Notes under the pieces: model-generated
What the model saw: the letters and a program-made list of their open reading frames with translations, nothing else
Told to the model about the DNA's origin: nothing
The model's database searches: none
Program-made: the position numbers and the translations under genes
In this document: positions 26,653-35,345 of the stretch, one piece after another
Layout: each line of letters opens with the position of its first letter
How positions within the stretch are numbered: the stretch's first letter is position 1
Assembly: GCF_900110645.1 (NCBI RefSeq)
Contig: NZ_FOFB01000020.1
Coordinates: forward strand, 1-64,000
Length of the DNA stretch: 64,000 bases
Reading direction: 5' to 3'
Source of the DNA: Neolewinella agarilytica
Lineage (GTDB): Bacteria > Bacteroidota > Bacteroidia > Chitinophagales > Saprospiraceae

Positions 26653-27813
26653 ATGGTCACCACTGCCTCCCTTACCCCTCAGCAGGAACAATTGGAAATG
26701 ATTCGCCAGAGTGCGCATGACTTTGCGAAGAGCCGCATTAAGCCACACGTGATGGAGTGGGATGAGGCCGAACATTTTCCCCGCGAACTCTTCAGGGAGA
26801 TGGGAGATTATGGTTTTATGGGCGTCCTGGTACCAGAAGAATATGGTGGTACCGGTCTTGGCTATGCGGAGTACATTACGATCATCGATGAAGTGGCAAG
26901 AGTTTGTGGCTCCGTCGGTCTGAGCCTGGCGGCTCACAACTCTCTTTGTACTAACCACATTCTGATGTTTGGTAGTGAAGAGCAAAAGAAAAAGTATCTC
27001 CCTAAACTGGCTACTGGTGAGCACATTGGTGCCTGGGGCCTGACGGAGCCCAACACCGGCTCTGACGCCGGCCGGATGCGTACCGTTGCCGAAAAGCAGC
27101 CTGATGGCAGCTACATCATCAACGGAGCTAAGAACTTCATCACCCATGGTCTGAGTGGCGAGGTGGCCGTTGTCATCGTCCGTACCGGCGAGCTGCTGGA
27201 CAGCCACGGCATGACGGCCTTCATCGTTGAGCGCGGTGATAAGGGCTTCCGCGGTGGAAAGAAAGAACAGAAGCTGGGCATGCGCGCCAGCGAGACGGCC
27301 GAATTGATCTTTGAAGACTGTCACCTGCCGGCTGACCGTGTCCTCGGCGAAGTAGGAGAAGGTTTCATCCAGAGTATGAAAATCCTCGATGGTGGCCGGA
27401 TCAGCATCGCTGCCCTCAGCCTTGGTATTGCCCGCGGAGCATTCAACGCTGCCCTGGCCTACAGTAAGGAGCGGGAGCAGTTTGGCAAAGCCATCAGCCG
27501 CTTCCAGGCTATTTCCTTTAAGCTGGCCGATATGGCTACAGAACTGGAGGCCGCAGAGCTCCTCGTTCGCGAAGCCGGACGCCTCAAGGATGCTCACCTG
27601 CCGGTAACCAAGCTGTCCGCTATGGCCAAGCTCTACGCCAGTGAAGTCGCCGTTCGTTGCGCCAACGAAGGCGTTCAGATTTTCGGAGGTTATGGCTTCA
27701 CCAAAGAGTTTCCCGCGGAGAAGTACTACCGTGACTGTAAACTTCTCACCATCGGAGAAGGAACTTCTGAAATTCAGAAGCTGGTCATCAGCCGGTCCCT
27801 GTTGAAAGATTAA
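26653..27813 (+). CDS. Acyl-CoA dehydrogenase
   Basis: This 386-aa FAD enzyme has the three acyl-CoA dehydrogenase domains in order: helical N-terminal, beta middle (GAWGLTEPNTGSDAGRM, about 132-148), and helical C-terminal. The FAD-contact strand ERGDKGFRGGKKEQKLGMRAS and the catalytic Glu in IGEGTSEIQK near the C-terminus are intact. It should catalyse alpha,beta-dehydrogenation of a fatty or branched-chain acyl-CoA and pass electrons to an electron-transfer flavoprotein. Chain length cannot be told. The UbiA gene follows 90 bp downstream in the same direction. Confidence 0.93.
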   Translation: MVTTASLTPQQEQLEMIRQSAHDFAKSRIKPHVMEWDEAEHFPRELFREMGDYGFMGVLVPEEYGGTGLGYAEYITIIDEVARVCGSVGLSLAAHNSLCTNHILMFGSEEQKKKYLPKLATGEHIGAWGLTEPNTGSDAGRMRTVAEKQPDGSYIINGAKNFITHGLSGEVAVVIVRTGELLDSHGMTAFIVERGDKGFRGGKKEQKLGMRASETAELIFEDCHLPADRVLGEVGEGFIQSMKILDGGRISIAALSLGIARGAFNAALAYSKEREQFGKAISRFQAISFKLADMATELEAAELLVREAGRLKDAHLPVTKLSAMAKLYASEVAVRCANEGVQIFGGYGFTKEFPAEKYYRDCKLLTIGEGTSEIQKLVISRSLLKD

Positions 27814-27903
27814 GGTCTTTATTCAGGCTTTTGGAGCAGACGAATTTAATTTTGCCTCTCCATTTCTTTCCATATGCCGGTAAGCACTATATCTTGCCGC
27901 CGA

Positions 27904-28836
27904 ATGTCAAACTACCCAATAATACCCGTCCTGCGCCTCCTGCGTTTTCCCAACCTCCTGGTGGTTGCGCTGACACAGGCTTTAGTGTATTACCGGATCA
28001 TCCAGCCCGCACTTGAATCCATCGGAGTAACCGGTGTCCTCAATAAGTGGAAATTCTTTGAACTGTGTTCCGTAACGCTTATGATTACGGCTTCGGGCTA
28101 TTTAGTTAATGATCTGCAAGACGTCAAAACGGACGAAATCAACCGGCCTGGCACCAACCCCATCTCTGTTCTGGGGCGTGATGGCGTTAGTTGGGTCTAT
28201 GCCCTGATGCTTTTGGGAGGTTTTATCGTTAGCCAGTTGCTGGCTTATCGTCTGGACGAAAGAGAACTCCTCTGGATTTTCCCCGTCGCCATTGGCATGC
28301 TGTCGGTTTACAGTACGGGAATGAAAAAAGTGCCGATTCTGGGGAACTTTCTGGTGGCGGCCTATTGTGCCGGCGTACCGGGTATTCTGCTACTGGCCGA
28401 ACGGAAAGGGATGCTGCAGCTGATCGAGACCAATCCGGAGTTGGGCTATAACTGCCTGCGCATTGTTTTACTGTTTATGGCCTTTGCCTTTCTGGCCACC
28501 CTTTTGCGGGAATTGGTAAAAGATATGGAGGACCTTCGGGGAGACCGGGAGGTCGGCCGGCGAACCATCCCCGTTATGTGGGGCATTCCTGCCAGTCAGA
28601 AAATAGGTATCCTGTTGGGCGTAATGGTAATTGTTGCCATTCTCTTCCCCATTTTCCTGGGCTGGCCCGCCTTTCTGGCACCTCCTATGCTGGCTTGCAT
28701 CGGGGTTTTGTTACTTGCCTTAATTTACGTCATGATTCAGCTCTGGCGGGCCCGTGAACCGAAAGACTATCACCGCCTTAGCACCGTCTTAAAGTTCTTC
28801 CTGTTGGGAGGCCTGGGGCTACTTGCTTTGTTTTAG
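27904..28836 (+). CDS. UbiA-family prenyltransferase
   Basis: The ATG at 27904 (MSNYPIIPVL) gives a 310-aa integral membrane protein with about eight helices. The first Asp-rich substrate motif reads N69-D70-x-x-D73-x-x-x-D77-x-x-N80, followed by RP; the second is KDMEDLRGD (about 211-219). These bind the prenyl-diphosphate magnesium ions. The acceptor is not clear: menaquinone, heme O and lipid routes use relatives. Its short cytosolic loops resemble the Bacteroidota geranylgeranylglycerol-phosphate transferase-like group, a weak guess. Confidence 0.87.
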   Translation: MSNYPIIPVLRLLRFPNLLVVALTQALVYYRIIQPALESIGVTGVLNKWKFFELCSVTLMITASGYLVNDLQDVKTDEINRPGTNPISVLGRDGVSWVYALMLLGGFIVSQLLAYRLDERELLWIFPVAIGMLSVYSTGMKKVPILGNFLVAAYCAGVPGILLLAERKGMLQLIETNPELGYNCLRIVLLFMAFAFLATLLRELVKDMEDLRGDREVGRRTIPVMWGIPASQKIGILLGVMVIVAILFPIFLGWPAFLAPPMLACIGVLLLALIYVMIQLWRAREPKDYHRLSTVLKFFLLGGLGLLALF

Positions 28837-28949
28837 CAAAGGAGGAGATTCACGATGTTGCGCAACTTTTAAGACCAATACAGACATTTGACGGGAGTTA
28901 TCAGGGTATTTACCTGCCCACTATTCTTACGCCCTAAAAAGCTACATAT

Positions 28950-28957
28950 TATCTTCG
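28950..28957 (+). promoter_or_regulatory. -7-like box (TATCTTCG) 4 nt before trpS
   Basis: TATCTTCG-CGCC-ATG. The spacing to the start codon leaves almost no leader. Confidence 0.45.
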
Positions 28958-28961
28958 CGCC

Positions 28962-29975
28962 ATGAGCCAAAACAAGACCATCCTCTCTGGGGTAAAACCC
29001 ACCGGTAAAATTCATTTCGGACGCTATTTCGGTGCCGTTGAGAACTGGATTCGCTTACAGGAGAGCTATAACTGCTACTACATGGTAGCTAACTACCACG
29101 CCATGACAATGCCCTTTGAGGGCAAAAAACTGGCGCAGGATAGCTGGGAGGTTTGTTTTAATCTGTTGGCTTGCGGTATTAAGCCGGAAAACCTTTTCAT
29201 TCAGAGTCTCATTCCTGAACATGCGGAACTATCCTGGATATTGGGTTGCTACACCAGCGCCGGTCAGCTTTCCCGCATGACCCAGTTTAAGGATAAGAGT
29301 GCCCAGAACGCTGAGAAAGGGAGCGAAGGCTTTATCTCCGGTGGTTTGCTGACTTACCCGGTTTTGCAGGCTGCGGATATTCTCATTTACAAGGCGGACC
29401 TGGTGCCCGTTGGCAAAGACCAGGAGCAACATCTGGAGCTGACCCGTAACATCGCGCAGCGCTTTAACAACCAGTCTGGCCAGGAATACTTCCCCGTGCC
29501 GGAGGCCCTGTACAGTAAGGTCGTTAAGGTCATGAGTACGGCTGATCCGATGCGGAAAATGAGCGCCAGTATGGGCGACAAGCACAACATTGATGTGTTT
29601 GCGGAGGAAAAAGTAATTCGCAAGCAAATTGGTAGTGCCGTAACGGATTCCGGGGCCGCGGACGCAGGTGCCATGAGCCCGGGCGTAAGCAACCTCTTTT
29701 CCCTCCTGAACGCTGCTGGTGCTACAGGCGCCCATGCTTCCCTGATGCAGGATTATGAGCAAGGGAGCCTGAAGTACAGCGATCTGAAAACAGCCGTTGC
29801 CGATGAGCTGGTTACTATCTCAACCGGTATCCGGGAGCGTATGGCCGAACTGAAGCAAGACCGTAAAGCCGTGAAAAATCAGATCAAGCACTCCAGCCAC
29901 GAAATCCGCAAAACAGCACAGGAAACGCTTAAGGAGGTAAAGGACATTTGTGGCCTGGCGAATATTCGGTTCTAA
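28962..29975 (+). CDS. trpS: Tryptophanyl-tRNA synthetase
   Basis: This 337-aa class I synthetase charges tRNA-Trp. The HIGH-type motif is in SGVKPTGKIHFG (residues 9-20) and the KMSKS-type loop reads K199-M-S-A-S. The tryptophan pocket region YPVLQAADILIYKADLVPVGKDQEQH is intact. The length is normal for bacteria. A dispersed 10-mer copy lies at codons 234-237, in the variable loop after the KMSKS region. It is probably transcribed from its own box directly upstream. Confidence 0.96.
   Translation: MSQNKTILSGVKPTGKIHFGRYFGAVENWIRLQESYNCYYMVANYHAMTMPFEGKKLAQDSWEVCFNLLACGIKPENLFIQSLIPEHAELSWILGCYTSAGQLSRMTQFKDKSAQNAEKGSEGFISGGLLTYPVLQAADILIYKADLVPVGKDQEQHLELTRNIAQRFNNQSGQEYFPVPEALYSKVVKVMSTADPMRKMSASMGDKHNIDVFAEEKVIRKQIGSAVTDSGAADAGAMSPGVSNLFSLLNAAGATGAHASLMQDYEQGSLKYSDLKTAVADELVTISTGIRERMAELKQDRKAVKNQIKHSSHEIRKTAQETLKEVKDICGLANIRF
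29663..29672 (-). repeat. Dispersed 10-mer copy (GGCACCTGCG) in trpS
   Basis: One-off copy, minus orientation, followed by tccGCGGCC. It lies in the loop encoding ADAGAM. Confidence 0.6.
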
Positions 29976-29986
29976 AGGGATTATCT

Positions 29987-30037
29987 CATCGGTTGTATCT
30001 TTTGGTCTGACAAAGTCGGCCAAAAGATCATCCGATG
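29987..30037. other. Hairpin between trpS and the CPBP protease gene
   Basis: CATCGG (29987-29992) and ATCTTTTGG (29997-30005) pair with CCAAAAGAT (30020-30028) and CCGATG (30032-30037), leaving small bulges. It may end the trpS message or shape the leader of the next gene; no T-run follows. Confidence 0.5.
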
Positions 30038-30113
30038 CGTAAAATCGCGGGTTCCATCCCTGGTTTTTTCCTGGCTTTCCGACCGGATTCCATCCTCCAC
30101 AAAACCATCAAGC

Positions 30114-31127
30114 ATGCTCAGCGGCCTCACAAATACCTGGAACGATTTACGGGAGTACCTCCCCCGGCCCTACGATAAGCTGGATGACGGAGCCACTCTG
30201 GGGCATAAAATTGGTCGTCTGTTTTCGGTACTGGCCATCGACCTGGGGGGTGCCGTATTGTTAATGTTACTCCTGTCAGCCATCTCTGAGCTAGGGCTGC
30301 TCAATATGGAAGAGCACGCCGTAGCGGACGCCTTTTCCTCGATGAGTACAACGGCGCTTTTACTGATGGCAGTTGTTGCTGCTCCGTTATTAGAAGAGTT
30401 TTTTTTCCGGTTTCCGCTTCGTTTCGAGGCTAATCCCTTTATGGGGCTGGCCCGGATTTTTGTACCTTTTAAAAACACTTCGGCCTTAGATGGTGATGAA
30501 GTCGAACGCAAACAGCTCCGGCGGACGAACCTGCGCGATTGGTGGGACCGTAACTACCGCTGGATCTTTTATCTCTCCGCCATTCTGTTTGCCTACGTCC
30601 ATATTTCCAACTTTAAGATTAATGCGACTATCCTGCTACTCTCTCCACTGTTGGTGGCAGCTCAATTCTGGATGGGAAGCCTCTCCGGCTATCTGCGGGC
30701 TCGCTATGGTTTCGTCTGGTCGCTATTACTACATGGTATCCATAACCTCATCTTGATCGGAGGGACTTTACTCGTCGATGGCCCAACGGAAGTGTTTTCC
30801 ATCGACAATGATGATTACCACCTGCTTATCGAGGAGGTGTCACCTATGAATAAGGGCGAAAATGCAGCCATTTTTACGGAATCAGACAGTCTTGCCTTCG
30901 TTGAGCAGGAACTGAGTAAAGTCTTACCCCTCTTGCTGAAAAACGAGTATGACCGGGTGTTCTACCCTACGGAAGAACGAGACCCGAAAGTCAACATTTA
31001 TTATGGGCGCGAAGGGGGGAGCTCGTCCGCAGAATCTTCCGTTCTGGAGGCATTAGCGAAAGAGTACGAATTCATCATTAAGCCTGATCCTGAAAACGAG
31101 CTGCGGGCCATCATCGAGTTCGAGTAG
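30114..31127 (+). CDS. CPBP-family intramembrane glutamic endopeptidase
   Basis: The 337-aa protein has about six membrane helices (roughly 35-230) and the CPBP/Rce1 motif E94-E95-x-x-x-R-F-P at the start of the third helix. The second and third motifs are AYVHISNF (His near 163) and LLHGIHNLI (His near 207). The C-terminal 90 residues are soluble and acidic. Bacterial relatives act in signal or bacteriocin-peptide processing and self-immunity; the substrate here is unknown. The start fits a cytosolic N-terminus. Confidence 0.87.
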   Translation: MLSGLTNTWNDLREYLPRPYDKLDDGATLGHKIGRLFSVLAIDLGGAVLLMLLLSAISELGLLNMEEHAVADAFSSMSTTALLLMAVVAAPLLEEFFFRFPLRFEANPFMGLARIFVPFKNTSALDGDEVERKQLRRTNLRDWWDRNYRWIFYLSAILFAYVHISNFKINATILLLSPLLVAAQFWMGSLSGYLRARYGFVWSLLLHGIHNLILIGGTLLVDGPTEVFSIDNDDYHLLIEEVSPMNKGENAAIFTESDSLAFVEQELSKVLPLLLKNEYDRVFYPTEERDPKVNIYYGREGGSSSAESSVLEALAKEYEFIIKPDPENELRAIIEFE

Positions 31128-31138
31128 CTGATTTGGCT

Positions 31139-31219
31139 CCTTCACTCCCCTTTATCCCCTTACTCCTTCACTCCCATTACTCCTTTTCCCCCTCATACTC
31201 CCTTATCCCCTTACTCCCT
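31139..31219. repeat. Pyrimidine-rich tandem-like repeats before xseB
   Basis: About seven loose units of CTTACTCCC/CCTTATCCCC occupy the leader of xseB on the coding strand. Related purine/pyrimidine tracts lie at 3464-3494 and 34567-34612. Confidence 0.65.
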
Positions 31220-31220
31220 T

Positions 31221-31406
31221 ATGACTTACGCCGAAGCCATCACCGAACTGGAAACCCTGCTGGCCGAGCTACAGGAGGTTCCCGCTGATATCGATCAACT
31301 GCACGCGCGCGTTGCGCGCGCTGAGGTCCTTGTGGCCAGCTGCCGCGCCAAGCTGCGCGGCGTGGAGGAACAGCTGGCGGAATTGGGAAAGGCGACGGAG
31401 GGCTAG
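31221..31406 (+). CDS. xseB: Exodeoxyribonuclease VII small subunit
   Basis: The 61-aa protein matches XseB in length and pattern: TYAEAITELETLLAELQ at the N-terminus, then a charged coiled coil (VARAEVLVASCRAKL). With XseA, encoded elsewhere, it forms the nuclease that trims single-stranded DNA. It stands alone here, which is less usual than a neighbouring xseA. Confidence 0.85.
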   Translation: MTYAEAITELETLLAELQEVPADIDQLHARVARAEVLVASCRAKLRGVEEQLAELGKATEG

Positions 31407-31558
31407 TCTTCAGTTGAGGATCCCTGATCCGAACGCGAATGGGGCCGAAGGCTGCCGGAGCGTGTGTGCGTTTGTTCGTGTTCGGTGCAGGTGTTGCATG
31501 GGTAAAGTCGCTTCGCTCCCTTACCCGGTTCGGACCAGAGGTCTTTAACCGAGACAGA

Positions 31559-32368
31559 CTAATCCAACTGCATCACCCCTTCCGTAGCAATAATCGACAA
31601 TTCCTCCAGCTCACCTTTTTCGAAGAGTCCTGGTAAATCCGCTAAGGGTGTCCCCAGCGGAGCTTTATAGTTCACATAATCCTGAAACAGGACACCGGCA
31701 ACCACCCTTGGGTTAAAGGCGGAGCGAAAGCGAACACCACCTTTATTGGTTTTATAATCGTAGGCGAGATAGTCGATCCGGTTAGTCTCCTGATTAATCC
31801 AGTAGAGGAAGTTATCGTCGTGGTCTACGCCACCGCCCTCCTCATCAAAATTCACCCGGAGGATATCATAGGCTTTTCCTTTGATCGTGGCGGTACCGGC
31901 AGCATAGAGGTTAACGGCCGGGTCACGGAGCTTGTGGGGTAGGGTAGCGAAGTAGATAACGGAATTGAGGGTTTCAAATCCGCTGTAGGCTTCCTTTTCA
32001 TTAAGAGTCTGAGAAGCATTGTCGATCAGGCGGTGAAAGATGCCGCCTTCAATCCGGTCGTTGTAGGCTTTACCCTCTTTTTCGTAGGAACTTTTGTAGA
32101 TCTCTTTTTCGTTTTCTGTGATGAACTCAAATTGAGAGCCCCGAAAGGTGAACCCGAAATTTACTTTGCTCAAGCGCTGACTGCCGTGGGCTTTCAGGGC
32201 ACGGTTGAGAATGCTGAGGGCAGCAGGATCAAGTTCTTTAGGGGAAGGAGCAGGCGCGGCCGCAGGTGCAAGCCCGGTTTCAACTTTCTCTGTAGTCGAA
32301 CTATCGGACGGTTGGCAGGCAGTAAACAGGCAGGCAATGGTTAGCGCGGAGAGAAGCAAGCGTAGCAT
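31559..32368 (-). CDS. Lipoprotein of the DUF6503-like type, function unknown
   Basis: The 269-aa product has a lipobox ending at Cys18 (CLFTAC), an Ala/Pro-rich linker (about 30-42), and a beta-rich domain with KAHG, FTFRGSQFEF, HDDNFLYWIN and YLAYDYKTNKGG. These recall the DUF6503 (outer-membrane lipoprotein-sorting-like) family, a tentative match. It is likely tethered to the outer membrane. It lies alone, convergent with xseB. Confidence 0.65.
   Translation of the reverse strand: MLRLLLSALTIACLFTACQPSDSSTTEKVETGLAPAAAPAPSPKELDPAALSILNRALKAHGSQRLSKVNFGFTFRGSQFEFITENEKEIYKSSYEKEGKAYNDRIEGGIFHRLIDNASQTLNEKEAYSGFETLNSVIYFATLPHKLRDPAVNLYAAGTATIKGKAYDILRVNFDEEGGGVDHDDNFLYWINQETNRIDYLAYDYKTNKGGVRFRSAFNPRVVAGVLFQDYVNYKAPLGTPLADLPGLFEKGELEELSIIATEGVMQLD
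32261..32270 (-). repeat. Dispersed 10-mer copy in the lipoprotein linker
   Basis: Exact copy, minus orientation, followed by gccGCGCC, in the Ala/Pro linker directly after the lipobox. Confidence 0.75.
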
Positions 32369-32466
32369 AGTGTAAGATTAGTGCAATAGCGTAACCGTTA
32401 AATCGCCGAAAGGATGACTATCCCTTATCGCTGAAGTAACTTGCCGACCATTCCGATAAATAACTT

Positions 32467-33333
32467 ATGCACAAAACAGTCCTCATTACCGGAGCCACCG
32501 GAGGCATTGGCTTCGCTACCGCCCGCGATCTTGCCGGTCGTGGCTACACCGTTATCCTGCACGGTCGAAACCGCGAGAAAGTGGAGGCCGCCACCGCCAG
32601 CATCCGTGCAAAGAACGCAGATGCTAAACTTGAAACCGTGGTGGCAGACCTCGGAGAACTGTCCCAGATTCGCCGGCTGGCCGAAGAAGTCAGGGCGCTG
32701 GCTCCCCGCCTGAATGTCCTGATCAATAATGCCGGTGTCTGGAACTCCAATCAGGAACTAACCGCCGAAGGTGTCGAAAAGACCTTCGCCATCAATCATC
32801 TGGCCTACTTCCTGCTCGCCAAGCTATTGATGCCTTCCCTCCGGGCGGCGCCCGGAAGCCGAATCATTTGTGTTGCCTCCGACAGCCATAAACAGATCAA
32901 GGGGATGTTTTTCGATAACATCAACCTGGACGGGAACTACCACGGCCTGCGCTCCTATGCACAGAGTAAACTGGCCAATGTTCTATTCTGCTACGAGTAT
33001 GACCGTCTGCGACCAAGCGAAGATTACCCCACCATTTTCGCCGTCCAGCCGGGGCTCGTCCAGACGGATATCGGCCTCAAAGGAAACACCTGGCTCCACA
33101 GCATCGCCTGGAAAGTGCGACGGCGGATGAGCGGGAACAAAACGCCCGCCCAGGGGGCGGCCACCAGCATTTTCCTCGCCACTGAACCTGGCCTGGAAGA
33201 TCAGTCCGGGCAGTATTGGGATGACTGCGCTCCTAAGAAATCTTATTCCAGCTCCTACGATCGGGATGAGGCCCGTATCCTTTGGGAAATGAGTTTGGAA
33301 ATGGTGGGGGAGAAGGCTTTTTTTGAGGATTGA
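32467..33333 (+). CDS. Short-chain dehydrogenase/reductase (retinol dehydrogenase-like)
   Basis: This 288-aa NAD(P)-dependent oxidoreductase has TGATGGIG (8-15), NNAG (87-90), a catalytic Ser in VASDSHK (about 138) and Y164-A-Q-S-K168. The C-terminal extension with KKSYSSSYDRDEARILWEMS is typical of retinol dehydrogenase-like SDRs in bacteria. The substrate is unknown. A 106-bp palindromic element lies directly downstream. Confidence 0.9.
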   Translation: MHKTVLITGATGGIGFATARDLAGRGYTVILHGRNREKVEAATASIRAKNADAKLETVVADLGELSQIRRLAEEVRALAPRLNVLINNAGVWNSNQELTAEGVEKTFAINHLAYFLLAKLLMPSLRAAPGSRIICVASDSHKQIKGMFFDNINLDGNYHGLRSYAQSKLANVLFCYEYDRLRPSEDYPTIFAVQPGLVQTDIGLKGNTWLHSIAWKVRRRMSGNKTPAQGAATSIFLATEPGLEDQSGQYWDDCAPKKSYSSSYDRDEARILWEMSLEMVGEKAFFED

Positions 33334-33340
33334 TTAATAC

Positions 33341-33446
33341 AGAGTATATCGGTAGATATAATGCGAATTACGGGCTAAAGACCCTTTGGTGCGCACCGAG
33401 GGGCTTAAACTTCACCGATTTTGCTCGTAATTCGCATATATACTCT
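33341..33446. repeat. Nested palindromic element, about 106 bp
   Basis: Arms AGAGTATAT (33341-33349) and ATGCGAATTACG (33361-33372) pair with CGTAATTCGCAT (33426-33437) and ATATACTCT (33438-33446). The centre holds the perfect palindrome GGTGCGCACC (33388-33397) inside CCCTTT/GAGGGG. It lies between the SDR and DUF1801 genes. Confidence 0.75.
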
Positions 33447-33482
33447 AAGACTAATAATCCCCCAGCAAAACCCACCGCAGCA

Positions 33483-33845
33483 ATGGAGGAAATAGATAGC
33501 CTGTACGATAATCTACCCGAAGAGGAGCGGATAATATCCACCATCTTGCGGGAGTTGATCAGGGAAACTATTCCCGATTGCCGGGAGAAAATCTCCTGGG
33601 GAGCTCCTTTTTATTATGGGCGAAAATCTATTTGCTTCGTTTGGCCCGCCAGCATCCCCTGGGGTAAACTGACTTCCGGAGTAGCCCTTGGGTTCACCCG
33701 GGGCCGGGAATTGGATCACGAGGGATTTCTTCAGTTTGGTGACCGAAAAATAATCGGACGACATATTTTCATTTCGCCCGAGGAAATTGATGTAGAGCAG
33801 ATCGTGCGCTTGCTCCAGTCAGCTTCAGCTTTGGACAAAAAGTGA
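33483..33845 (+). CDS. DUF1801-family protein
   Basis: From the ATG at 33483 (MEEIDSLYDN) the product is 120 aa; the frame also runs upstream to 33330 but through a palindromic repeat, which argues against that start. The pattern YDNLPEEERII, ETIPDCREKISWGAPFYYG and the C-terminal IFISPEEIDVEQIVRLLQ fit DUF1801 (YdhG/YjbR-like fold). Members are small cytosolic proteins of unproved function, some linked to iron. Confidence 0.78.
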   Translation: MEEIDSLYDNLPEEERIISTILRELIRETIPDCREKISWGAPFYYGRKSICFVWPASIPWGKLTSGVALGFTRGRELDHEGFLQFGDRKIIGRHIFISPEEIDVEQIVRLLQSASALDKK

Positions 33846-33865
33846 AATAGTCAGGAACCGCGGCA

Positions 33866-34240
33866 TTAATCAGTTATCCCGGCTTTTCGGAAAATATCCT
33901 GCAGCTCTTTTTCTATTGGGAAAGGTTGAAGTGGAGGAACGTTAGCTCCTCCGGGGTTCCCGACGGGGATCTTTCCAACGAAAGATTTTACCCCTCCGAA
34001 TACCAGTCTGGGAATCTGCCCGAGTATCTCTTTAGTGCTCTTAATCTTAATCCCAAACTGAAGCATTTTCCAATGCACGTAGCTATGTGCATAAGGATAT
34101 CTCTGGCCGATTATATGCGCCCTTTCCAGGTGATTCCAGGCCTTCGCCAGCTTGCCGGCGGAATATTCGGCCTGATACTTCTTCAGTTCAGTTTGATAAA
34201 ATGGCACCAGTTTTTGGGGGATGGAGGTATAAAACTTCAT
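33866..34240 (-). CDS. DUF3703-family protein
   Basis: From the ATG at 34240 (MKFYTSIPQK) the protein is 124 aa. AWNHLERAHIIGQ with a following H-x-x-x-H-W-K-M-L block is the DUF3703 pattern. Function is unknown; family members are small cytosolic proteins. An upstream in-frame ATG at 34276 would overlap the neighbouring gene's end and is less likely. It is the last of three minus-strand genes that may share a transcript. Confidence 0.72.
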   Translation of the reverse strand: MKFYTSIPQKLVPFYQTELKKYQAEYSAGKLAKAWNHLERAHIIGQRYPYAHSYVHWKMLQFGIKIKSTKEILGQIPRLVFGGVKSFVGKIPVGNPGGANVPPLQPFPIEKELQDIFRKAGITD

Positions 34241-34268
34241 GGTTGCAAGTTTTTTGCAGCAGTGAGAA

Positions 34269-34562
34269 TCACACAATCCCCGCTTTGATGTCCAGCAAAG
34301 TCTTTCCTGCTTCCGTGCGATATTTCACTTCTTCGATGGTGAGCATTTTGAGCAGGTCTTCGGGCTTTGGCATGGAGGATGATGTAGCCGGAGCACTGCT
34401 TTGTGGCTCTGGAGCATCGGTGTCGGTTTTTTGCAGTTGCTGCAAAAAGTCGAGGATGCCCAGGTTGATCAGTTCATCACTGAGCGCAATGGTGCCTTCC
34501 AGTTTGGTGCCGGAGAGGTCACGGAAATTGGTGTCGAAGAGATGCTTTTGAACGGGGTGCAT
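34269..34562 (-). CDS. Hypothetical protein, 97 aa
   Basis: I do not recognise this protein. It has no signal peptide or membrane helix. The N-terminal half (FRDLSGTKLEGTIALSDELINLGILDFLQQL) looks helical, then a Ser/Pro/Ala linker leads to a second helical part with PEDLLKMLTIEEV. It sits between an unknown gene and the DUF3703 gene, all minus strand with short gaps. Confidence 0.5.
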   Translation of the reverse strand: MHPVQKHLFDTNFRDLSGTKLEGTIALSDELINLGILDFLQQLQKTDTDAPEPQSSAPATSSSMPKPEDLLKMLTIEEVKYRTEAGKTLLDIKAGIV

Positions 34563-34566
34563 GAGT

Positions 34567-34612
34567 GAAAGGATTAAGGGGGGAAGGGGAGAAAGGATTA
34601 AGGGGGGAAGGG
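34567..34612. repeat. 22-bp direct repeat, G/A-rich
   Basis: GAAAGGATTAAGGGGGGAAG-type unit at 34567-34588 and again at 34591-34612 (identical over 22 bp), directly upstream of the minus-strand start at 34562. Confidence 0.8.
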
Positions 34613-34627
34613 CAGTGCCTGAAACTT

Positions 34628-35149
34628 CTACGCTTTGAGGTGGAGTTGAATGATCAGCACGTTAGCTTCACTGGTGAGTCGTAAATTTTTGATGAGCGGG
34701 ACCAGGGCCTGATAGCCGGCAGATGTAAGCAGCGCGGGCACGTGAAGCCGGAGATGGTCCGAGGTGAGTTCGATGCCTTTGGGTAAGCGCTCCGCGATCT
34801 GCCCTTGCATCAGTTTGATGATGGGCTTGTCGAACATCTTGAAGCCATCGGTTATGTCGAAATGGAGCCAGGGCTGGTTGGGGAAGGAAACGGAGCCCTT
34901 GGGGCGAAAGGTGATTTTACGGCGAACACTGCCGAGAACCGGCGCTTTGACGCCGAGATGGAGATTAACCAGGTTGTTGGCTTCGGGGTCCAGTAGTAGC
35001 TCTTCGACTGGGGTGTCGGCCGGCCTGGCGTCCAGTACTTCGTTAAGCAGGGTCCGGCCAATGGGGAGCCGCAGCTCAACGTCCGTCCCTTCCAGTTGGG
35101 TCGCCGGATCGTCTAATAAAGCTTGTAAGGGAGCAGGAATAGTGGGCAT
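34628..35149 (-). CDS. Hypothetical protein, 173 aa
   Basis: No family recognised. The protein is cytosolic by appearance, with a beta-rich, amphipathic pattern (VELRLPIGRTLLNEVL, KITFRPKGSVSF, LHFDITDGF) and a helical middle (IIKLMQGQIAERLPKG). It is the first of three co-directional small genes ending with DUF3703. Confidence 0.55.
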   Translation of the reverse strand: MPTIPAPLQALLDDPATQLEGTDVELRLPIGRTLLNEVLDARPADTPVEELLLDPEANNLVNLHLGVKAPVLGSVRRKITFRPKGSVSFPNQPWLHFDITDGFKMFDKPIIKLMQGQIAERLPKGIELTSDHLRLHVPALLTSAGYQALVPLIKNLRLTSEANVLIIQLHLKA

Positions 35150-35345
35150 TCAGTAGATAGTTGGTAGGCTAATAACGAACCGTACACCCTGCTTGTTTAA
35201 AACCGTCATTGCATCCTGCGTCAGCGCCTTATTGGCGTTTTGATCTGTTGGTTCGTTGGTCTTTTCGGCTGCCACTATTACATGGTTTTACCCTGGAAAA
35301 TCAGTGCTCCATTTCCAATGTACGGCAACCCCAAATACCAACGAG

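Noticed and set aside
31407-31558. A gene in the gap after xseB
   Set aside because: Short ORFs here overlap each other and show Arg-rich low-complexity translation; only weak inverted repeats are visible.
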